From positions 1-27,478 of the forward strand of contig JAVBQQ010000026.1 of assembly GCA_031548875.1 (NCBI GenBank): 27,478 bases of DNA, in the 5' to 3' direction. Origin of the DNA: JAAYCI01 sp031548875 (GTDB lineage Bacteria; Bacillota; Clostridia; Oscillospirales; Ruminococcaceae). The translations under genes were made by a program, and so were the position numbers. The notes under the pieces were generated by a model that did not search any database, was not told the origin of the DNA, and saw only the letters and a list, made by a program, of their open reading frames with translations. Positions 22,017 to 27,478 of the stretch are shown piece after piece (positions within the stretch are counted from its first letter, which is position 1; each line of letters opens with the position of its first letter).

Positions 22017-24812
22017 TTATAATGTGATCCACTTCTTCAGGGTGGCGTACAGCACTTCAGGCTGGATGGGCTTGGTGACGTGGTCGTTCATGCCGGCGGC
22101 GATGCTTTTTTCGTAGTCGCCGCTCATGGCGTGCGCGGTCATGGCGATGATGGGCAGATGCTTGAAACGGCCGATCTTGCGGATCTCGCTCGTGGCAGTG
22201 ATGCCGTCCATCACCGGCATCTGGATGTCCATTAGCACAAGCTCATAGTCGCCCCTTTCCAGCATATCGATGGCCTCCCGGCCGTTGTTCGCCACATCCA
22301 CCTTGTAGCCTTCCATCGTCAGCATCTCGGTGGCAATGATCTGGTTGATCTCATTGTCCTCCGCCAGCAGGATGGGCCGCAGCTTTTCTATGGCCGCCTT
22401 GTCCGCGGCAGATTCTTGTATGGTCGTCGGCGGCAGGGCGTTACCCTCGTCCACTGCCTGCTCGTCCACCAGGTCAAATTCGACTGTCAGGCCAAACTCG
22501 CTGCCCTCGCCGGGCGTGCTCTCGCACCACACGTCGCCGTGCATCAGGTTCACCAGCTTCCGGCTGATGACAAGGCCCAGCCCGGTGCCGCCGTACTTGC
22601 GGGTGGTGGAGGTATCGGCCTGGGTGAAGGGCTTGAACAGGCGGGACACCTCTTCTGCACTCATGCCGATACCGGTGTCCTGCACGGAGAACTGCAGGAC
22701 GACGCGATTGCACATACGGGCGGCTTCGCTTACCGTAAGGATGATGCCGCCCTGCTGCGTGAATTTGATGGCGTTGCTGATGAGGTTGAGCAGCACCTGC
22801 GCCAGGCGCAGGGGGTCACCCGTCAGATTCTTGGGCAGCTGGGGCGGCTTGTGGATTTCAAATGTGAGACCCTTTTCGCGTATGCTCTCGTCGAAGATGT
22901 CCCGCATCTGCTTAAGCACATCGTCAAGAGAGAAGGGTACGTTCTCCATCTCCAGCTTGCCGGCATCGATCTTGGAAAAATCGAGGATGTCGTTGATGAT
23001 GCGCAGCAGCGTTTTGGCCGATTGCTCCGTTTTGCCGAGGTAGTCGGCCTGTTTGGCGGTAAAGCTGGCGCCGTCGTCCTGCTGGATGAGGTGCAGCATG
23101 CCCAGGATGGCGTTCATGGGCGTGCGTATCTCGTGGCTCATGTTGGCCAGGAACTCGCTCTTGGAGCGCGCGCTCTCCTCCGCGGCGTCGCGGGCCAGGC
23201 GCAGGTCGGCTTCCACCTGGCTGATCTCGCCCATCATCTTTTTGTACTCGCGCATATCGCGCGTGTAACCGGCCACAATGTACGTGCTGCCACGCTTCAC
23301 ACGCACCAGCGTAATCTCGGAGGGGATGGGGTCGCCGTTCAGCTTCTGGTGCATCCATTCAAACACCACCCGTCCGTTCTGGAACGCCTCGTTGATATAT
23401 TGTTTGGACAATTGGGCGCTGGAACGCCCGCCGGGCTGGAACTCAGGCGAAAGCTCGTAGAAGCGGTCGAGGTATTCCTGCTTGCTGGAAAGTTCGAACA
23501 GCTTTACCGCTTCCTCGTTGCAGTCGATGTTGTTGAAGTTTTCATCCCACAGGTTGCAGCACAGGGGGGTGGCGTCCAGCATGATCTGGGTGCGCTCGTT
23601 GGCCTCGTGTGTCTCGGCCATCATCTTCTTGTACTCGCGCAGGTCGCGGGTATAGCCGGCTACGATGTCGCCGTCGCTGCGCTGTACGCGCACCAGCGTG
23701 ATCTCGGCCGGCACCGGCTCTCCGTTTAGCTTCTGGTGCATCCACTCGAACACCACCCGCCCAGTGTCGAATGCCTGTTGGATGTATTCCTTCGCCAACT
23801 CGCCGCTGGGGCGGCCATTTGGCTGGTATTCAGGCGATAGTTTGTTAAAATTCTCGAGGTATTCCTTTTTACTGGGAAGCTCGAACAGCTTCGCCGCTTC
23901 CTCGTTGCAATCGATGTTGTTGAAGTTTTTGTCCCACAGGTTGCAGCACAGGGGGGTGGCGTCCAGCATGATCTGGGTGCGCTCGTTGGCTTCGCCCATC
24001 TCGGCCGTCATCTTCTTGTATTCGCGCATGTCGCGCGTATAGCCCACCACGATGTCACCGTCGCTGCGGCGCACGCGCACCAGTGTGATCTCGGCCGGAA
24101 CCGGGTCGCCGTTCAGCTTCTGGTGCATCCACTCGAAGACGACCTGTCCCGTCTCGAACGCCTGCCGGATATGCTCCAGCGCCATCTCGCTGCTGAGACG
24201 TCCGTTTGGTTGGAATTCAGGCGAAAGTTCATTGAACCGGTCGAGGTATTCCTGCTTGTTTGAAAGGTCGAACAGCTTGACGGCTGCTTCGTTGCAGTCG
24301 ATGTTATTGTAGTTTTCATCCCAGAAGTTGCTGCACAGCGGGGTGGCGTCCAGCATGATGCGCACCCGCTCGTTGGCCTCGTTCATCTGGTCTGTGTACG
24401 ATTGGAAGGCAAGGCTGTCCTGGATGTCTTGTGAACTGCCCAGGATATAGGCTGTCCCCGGAGGAGCCCCCGCGTAGCTGCGGCCATAGCTGCGCACCCA
24501 GTTCCACGCGTCGCCGGCCGGGCTTTTCATTCGGAACTCGATGATCTTTTTTTTGCCCGGGTGCAACACAAGGTCGTTCATCTCAACCAGGATGCGCTCC
24601 TGGTCGTCCTCGTGGCACTGCCCAACGATGCTGTTGAAATCCAACGTTTGCTCCACAGGGGCAAGGCCGCATATGGCGGCTGTGAGAGCGTCCATGTGCA
24701 TGGTGGGCAGCCCGCCGTCCACAAACAACTCCCACAGGCCAATGCCCGCGCAGTCCATGATTGTTTCCAGCGCCGCTTCCCGGCTGGCAACGAACCTTTC
24801 GTCAAGTTCCAT
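22017..24812 (-). CDS. Soluble hybrid histidine kinase with tandem PAS-like repeats and receiver domain
   Basis: The 931-aa protein lacks signal peptide and membrane segments, so it senses in the cytoplasm. The order is: a PAS-like region (about 20-135), three near-identical 129-residue PAS-like repeats (149-277, 278-406, 407-535), the HisKA domain with His560 in NMSHEIRTPMN, the HATPase (NLISNAIKF, DTGIGM, GGTGLGL), and a C-terminal receiver with AEDNEINQ and phospho-acceptor Asp862 in MDIQMPVMDG. The ATG at 24812 has GGAG upstream and follows a TTGTAC-17-TATAAT promoter. A TTG at 24869 would sit almost at the transcript start and is rejected. No output regulator lies next to it, so its target is unknown. 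The repeats contain conserved Cys residues (PLCxNxW, NNIDCNE). Confidence 0.93.
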   Translation of the reverse strand: MELDERFVASREAALETIMDCAGIGLWELFVDGGLPTMHMDALTAAICGLAPVEQTLDFNSIVGQCHEDDQERILVEMNDLVLHPGKKKIIEFRMKSPAGDAWNWVRSYGRSYAGAPPGTAYILGSSQDIQDSLAFQSYTDQMNEANERVRIMLDATPLCSNFWDENYNNIDCNEAAVKLFDLSNKQEYLDRFNELSPEFQPNGRLSSEMALEHIRQAFETGQVVFEWMHQKLNGDPVPAEITLVRVRRSDGDIVVGYTRDMREYKKMTAEMGEANERTQIMLDATPLCCNLWDKNFNNIDCNEEAAKLFELPSKKEYLENFNKLSPEYQPNGRPSGELAKEYIQQAFDTGRVVFEWMHQKLNGEPVPAEITLVRVQRSDGDIVAGYTRDLREYKKMMAETHEANERTQIMLDATPLCCNLWDENFNNIDCNEEAVKLFELSSKQEYLDRFYELSPEFQPGGRSSAQLSKQYINEAFQNGRVVFEWMHQKLNGDPIPSEITLVRVKRGSTYIVAGYTRDMREYKKMMGEISQVEADLRLARDAAEESARSKSEFLANMSHEIRTPMNAILGMLHLIQQDDGASFTAKQADYLGKTEQSAKTLLRIINDILDFSKIDAGKLEMENVPFSLDDVLKQMRDIFDESIREKGLTFEIHKPPQLPKNLTGDPLRLAQVLLNLISNAIKFTQQGGIILTVSEAARMCNRVVLQFSVQDTGIGMSAEEVSRLFKPFTQADTSTTRKYGGTGLGLVISRKLVNLMHGDVWCESTPGEGSEFGLTVEFDLVDEQAVDEGNALPPTTIQESAADKAAIEKLRPILLAEDNEINQIIATEMLTMEGYKVDVANNGREAIDMLERGDYELVLMDIQMPVMDGITATSEIRKIGRFKHLPIIAMTAHAMSGDYEKSIAAGMNDHVTKPIQPEVLYATLKKWITL

Positions 24813-25115
24813 CTGTCTTTGCTCCGATTCATCCCAACAAAATAGTTGACCCGAAATCTTTTCCCACAAGTGCGCTCATTATATCACACCCCTGTGGCGT
24901 GTACAACCTGAAAGATACATCCGAATGGTGAGAAAAAAGGGAAATGCAACTTTTTTTGCAATTGTGGAGCAAAACGCTAAAGAAAAGGTAAGACCTGTCG
25001 AAAGAACAGATGGACGGGTGTGCCATACGCGGCGTTTCTGTCTTTTTATCGGCCGTACATGGGGCTCCGCTGGAAGCGGAGGCGGCTGCAAAGCAACAAA
25101 AGGAGTGTACAGGCT
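24813..25115. other. Intergenic region between divergent genes
   Basis: This 303-bp stretch holds the kinase promoter listed separately. It also has a 7-bp hairpin CTCCGCT-GGA-AGCGGAG (25065-25081) in the leader of the DUF5610-like gene, and AGGAG (25101-25105) as its ribosome binding site. No clear sigma-A promoter for that gene is seen. A TAAA-N15-GTCGAAAG stretch (24978-25004) is only a weak match to a motility sigma-factor site. Open frames here are not convincing. Confidence 0.45.
24878..24906 (-). promoter_or_regulatory. Promoter for the hybrid histidine kinase
   Basis: On the minus strand, TTGTAC (24906-24901) and TATAAT (24883-24878) have 17-bp spacing, about 65 bp upstream of the ATG at 24812. 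Confidence 0.65.
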
Positions 25116-25697
25116 ATGGGTATCAATTCGGTAAGCGGAAACCCCTCCGCGCAAAACACGTACTATACGCAGGGCGCCGGCAGCAAGAGCGTTGTGGAAG
25201 AGATGGCCGATAAGCTGGATGAGGCCGGCAGCAAGACGGAAAAAGCAGTAGCCGACCGCCGCGATGGTTTCGTGCGCAGCACAGACCAGCCCGACGTGGA
25301 TGAGATTCGCGCGTTGCGGGCCAGCATGAAGAACAACATCGGCGCGTTCCAGCGCATGGTGCAGAACACCGCCGTGGGCCAGAACAGCCAGCTGAAACAG
25401 CTGTTCAAGGATGTTTTTGCGAACGGCGACGACTCGGTGAAGCTTCTTGGCGACGACCCCTACTGGGGCATCGAGGCAACCGCAACCCGCTTGGCTGATT
25501 TTGCCAAGACGTTGAGCGGCGGCGACCCGGACAAAGCAGATGCGCTAATGGAAGCCGTGGAGAAGGGCTTCAAGGCGGCCGAGAAGGTGCTGGGTGGCCT
25601 GCCTGAAATTTCGAAAAAGACGCTGGAGCGCACGCGTGAACTCTTTGAAGAGTGGAAGAACAGTAAAAATCCAAGCGCCGTGGCCGAGGAAGGTTGA
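25116..25697 (+). CDS. DUF5610-like helical protein of unknown function
   Basis: The 193-aa soluble protein has a Ser/Gly/Asn-rich start (MGINSVSGNPSAQNT) and then mostly helix. The C-terminal segment YWGIEATATRLADFAKTLSGGDPDKADALMEAVEKGFKAAEKVLGGLPEISKKTLERT resembles, from memory, the DUF5610 domain, whose members are sometimes mislabelled hydrogenase-4 component G. The function of that domain is not established. There is no signal peptide or metal motif. AGGAG lies 10 nt upstream of the ATG at 25116; a longer in-frame start at 25020 lacks support. A strong terminator follows, so it is a single-gene unit. Confidence 0.75.
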   Translation: MGINSVSGNPSAQNTYYTQGAGSKSVVEEMADKLDEAGSKTEKAVADRRDGFVRSTDQPDVDEIRALRASMKNNIGAFQRMVQNTAVGQNSQLKQLFKDVFANGDDSVKLLGDDPYWGIEATATRLADFAKTLSGGDPDKADALMEAVEKGFKAAEKVLGGLPEISKKTLERTRELFEEWKNSKNPSAVAEEG

Positions 25698-25749
25698 TTG
25701 CCCCGCAAGTGGGAGAACAAGAGATGCTGTGCCGAAAAGTGGCGCAGAG

Positions 25750-25782
25750 AGCCCCCGTGCATCAATTGCACGGGGGCTTTTC
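25750..25782 (+). terminator. Rho-independent terminator after the DUF5610-like gene
   Basis: AGCCCCCGTGCA (25750-25761) and TGCACGGGGGCT (25767-25778) are perfect complements with a 5-nt loop and a TTT(T) run. It may also serve the convergent lipoprotein gene. Confidence 0.85.
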
Positions 25783-25802
25783 GGCGTTTTGCGCCTGTAA
25801 GG

Positions 25803-26387
25803 TCACATATAATCGGCCAGGGTGATGGTGTCGCCGTCCGGGATATACATGGAAAGCGCGTCCCGTGGCACCTCGGGCGGGATATCGTACACCAGTGTGA
25901 CGTCGGGCAGGATGACGCCGGAGAGATCGCGGAAATTGGCGCCCTCCGGCAGGGTGAGGCTCATGCTGGTGGGGGTGTAGCTGTTGCCGCTTTTGTCCTG
26001 CAGTGTGACGGAGGAATAGGCATCGGATATCGTGTCATACAGAAAACCCTCGCCCTCCGGCGCAAGGCGGACGCCCACATACCGCCCGGCGGCGGAACGG
26101 GTTATGGTGCCCACCTCTTCCTGGTCGTCGCTGTCCAGGGTGATGCGGACAGTGTACCCAAGCCACTGGAAGGAGGGCCCAAGGGCTGCCGGGGCGGAGC
26201 TGCTGGCCGTGCTGGACGCGGTGGACGTGCTGGTCGCGTCGGATGCGGTTGCCGGTGTAGACGGGGTGGATGAAGCAGGGGAGGAGAGGTCGATGTCAAC
26301 GGTTTTCTTTTCCACGCATGCGGCAAGACCCAAAAACAGGCCTGCAAGACAGACGCAGAGGATGAACAGTTTTGCAACTATTTTCAT
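25803..26387 (-). CDS. Lipoprotein of unknown function with Ser/Thr/Ala-rich linker
   Basis: The 194-aa product starts with a lipoprotein signal, MKIVAKLFIL then a hydrophobic core and the lipobox LAAC (Cys24). A low-complexity Ser/Thr/Ala/Pro linker (about 35-70) leads to a beta-rich domain of about 120 residues, with alternating strands such as WLGYTVRITLDSDDQEEVGTI and SVTLQDKSGNSYTPTSMSLTL. This resembles the extracellular immunoglobulin-like domains of DUF4352-type lipoproteins, but I cannot name the family. GGGAGG lies 7 nt upstream. Its ATG overlaps the stop of the preceding gene by 1 nt (TGATG), so the two are probably co-translated and act together at the cell surface. Confidence 0.82.
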   Translation of the reverse strand: MKIVAKLFILCVCLAGLFLGLAACVEKKTVDIDLSSPASSTPSTPATASDATSTSTASSTASSSAPAALGPSFQWLGYTVRITLDSDDQEEVGTITRSAAGRYVGVRLAPEGEGFLYDTISDAYSSVTLQDKSGNSYTPTSMSLTLPEGANFRDLSGVILPDVTLVYDIPPEVPRDALSMYIPDGDTITLADYM

Positions 26388-27478
26388 CAGAAAGCCTCCC
26401 TGTCTTCGCTGTAGGTGGTCACCGAGTCGCCTGCGGCCCCGTCGGCGCTGCGCAGTGTGAGGGTGTATTGATAGTTGTTCTGAAATTCGTACATGTCCGC
26501 GTCGTCAAACGTGAGGACCTGGTAGTAGCCGTCGTCGCCGAACATCTCCTTTTCGCCATACCAGTTGTTGTAGCCATAGGCGGCTTTTATCTTGTACATC
26601 CCGGGAGGAAGCCAGATAGTGGCACTACTGCCGGGCGCGATGGCCATGATGCTGACCAGCGTGCCGTCCTGGGCATATACCTTCACGTAGTTGTAGCTGC
26701 CGTCGTCCGACGGGGGATTGACGGTGAGCGATGTTGCGCTGCTGGCGTACCCCTCGTGGTGGTACGTTTCACCTGTGGCGGGAAAGGGGCGCACGCACTC
26801 GTCGCGCCGTTGGGCGGCGTCTTCAAAGTTGCCCAGAGCGTCAAACCCCGTGTAGGCTGTGTAGAATTTTTCTGCCTTGAAGGCTTTGGCCGCCTTTGAA
26901 TAGGCGAGCTTGTTGGCGCATAGTTGTGCCTTTTCGGCCGAATCCCGGAAGCCCTGCAGCTCCTCGAAGATGGGCAGGGCCTTGCTGTGTTTTTTGTCTT
27001 CCAGCAGGGCGGTGGCCTCCTGGTACTTCAGCGTGTTTTCGCACTCGATTTTTAGGGTGGAGGAATCTTTGAAACTGCCTAGCGCCGTGAACATCGCCAA
27101 GGCGCCAGTGTAGTCGCCATTCTCCATGGTCGCCTTGGCGGTTTCGTAGGCTTGTGCGTCCTTGCAATAGGCGGCCATGTCCGGTGCGTCGTCAAAATCG
27201 CCCAATGCCAGGAACTCTTCCTCGGCTTGCTGATACTGGCCGCTTTCCAGCAGCGTGGCGGCGTTGTTGTATCGTGTTTGGCGGGCGTTGTGGATGCCCA
27301 GCGGGATGAAAATGGCGCAGGCGATGGCGGCTACCACGATGATGGCGATGATGATGAGCAGCTTGCGCTTCTCTTTCTCGTTCCGGGCGATTTCCTTCTT
27401 GGAGAGCGTGTCATAGCGACCGTCGGTCGCCATCGCCTCGATGTCGCGGAGGCGTCCCAGGCTGCGCTGAATGGTGGT
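26387..27478 (-). CDS. Membrane-anchored protein with four 41-residue TPR-like repeats (5' end probably outside window)
   Basis: From the ATG at 27433 this reads 348 aa. The frame stays open to the window edge and that ATG has only GAGG 2 nt away, so the gene may start further upstream. A basic stretch (KKEIARNEKEKRK) precedes one membrane helix (about 25-46). The external part has four repeats of 41 residues (about 55-90, 96-131, 137-172, 178-213). Each has the pattern A..L...yy.A...F..LG.F.DA and ends in Cys at 90, 131, 172 and 213. The repeats resemble TPR/Sel1 solenoids common in Firmicutes surface proteins. A beta-rich domain (about 225-348), with SATIWLPPGMYKIKAAYG, follows. Cys pairing is inferred. 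A surface binding or assembly role fits, shared with the lipoprotein. Confidence 0.82.
   Translation of the reverse strand, partial: TTIQRSLGRLRDIEAMATDGRYDTLSKKEIARNEKEKRKLLIIIAIIVVAAIACAIFIPLGIHNARQTRYNNAATLLESGQYQQAEEEFLALGDFDDAPDMAAYCKDAQAYETAKATMENGDYTGALAMFTALGSFKDSSTLKIECENTLKYQEATALLEDKKHSKALPIFEELQGFRDSAEKAQLCANKLAYSKAAKAFKAEKFYTAYTGFDALGNFEDAAQRRDECVRPFPATGETYHHEGYASSATSLTVNPPSDDGSYNYVKVYAQDGTLVSIMAIAPGSSATIWLPPGMYKIKAAYGYNNWYGEKEMFGDDGYYQVLTFDDADMYEFQNNYQYTLTLRSADGAAGDSVTTYSEDREAF

Noticed and set aside
23265..24368. Direct repeats as a CRISPR-like or mobile-element array
   Set aside because: The repeats are in frame, 387 bp each with no spacers, and encode PAS-like domains within one gene.

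Overview
The window is about 27.5 kb of GC-rich bacterial chromosome, with about 20 compact genes. Strong AGGAGG-type ribosome binding sites, sigma-A-like promoters, HxlR/YtrA/TetR regulators, a YtrB-type ABC pair and an MtaA-like methyltransferase point to a high-GC member of the Clostridia, possibly Oscillospirales. That placement is inference. The chemoreceptor end suggests motility. I saw no rRNA, tRNA, IS element, phage gene or CRISPR array.

Layout. Positions 1-527 hold the 3' end of a chemoreceptor. Next come a lipoprotein nitroreductase (737-1417) and a YeiH-type membrane protein (1549-2580). A divergent pair follows: an NAD(P)-binding oxidoreductase (2720-3355, minus) and an HxlR regulator (3512-3841). 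The core is a six-gene sugar-nucleotide block (4001-12265): phosphohexomutase, GDP-mannose pyrophosphorylase, GDP-mannose 4,6-dehydratase, GDP-6-deoxymannose reductase, a large two-part glycosyltransferase and mannose-6-phosphate isomerase. Together these can convert fructose-6-phosphate to GDP-D-rhamnose and transfer the sugar to a surface glycan or glycoprotein.

After a strong hairpin and an A-rich leader comes an MtaA/UroD-like methyltransferase without its usual partners (12585-13613). It converges on a zinc-ribbon protein carrying repeated DRR/ERR tripeptides (13711-14478, minus). A YtrA-type regulator, ABC ATPase and permease form an overlapping operon (14868-16953) with a clear operator just after its -10 box. 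A TetR regulator (17202-17777, minus) is divergent from an MMPL/RND transporter (17953-20067), which overlaps a secreted heptad-repeat protein (20048-21952).

The last third has a soluble hybrid histidine kinase with three near-identical 129-residue PAS-like repeats (22017-24812, minus). It is followed by a DUF5610-like small protein (25116-25697). A minus-strand pair closes the window: a membrane-anchored TPR-like protein that runs off the edge (26387-27478) and a lipoprotein (25803-26387).

Most genes are recognisable families. The least explained parts are the N-terminal half of the glycosyltransferase, the DRR zinc-ribbon protein, the orphan methyltransferase with its A-rich leader, the lipid-anchored nitroreductase, and the 41-residue Cys-ended repeats. 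All calls come from reading the sequence; no database search was run.
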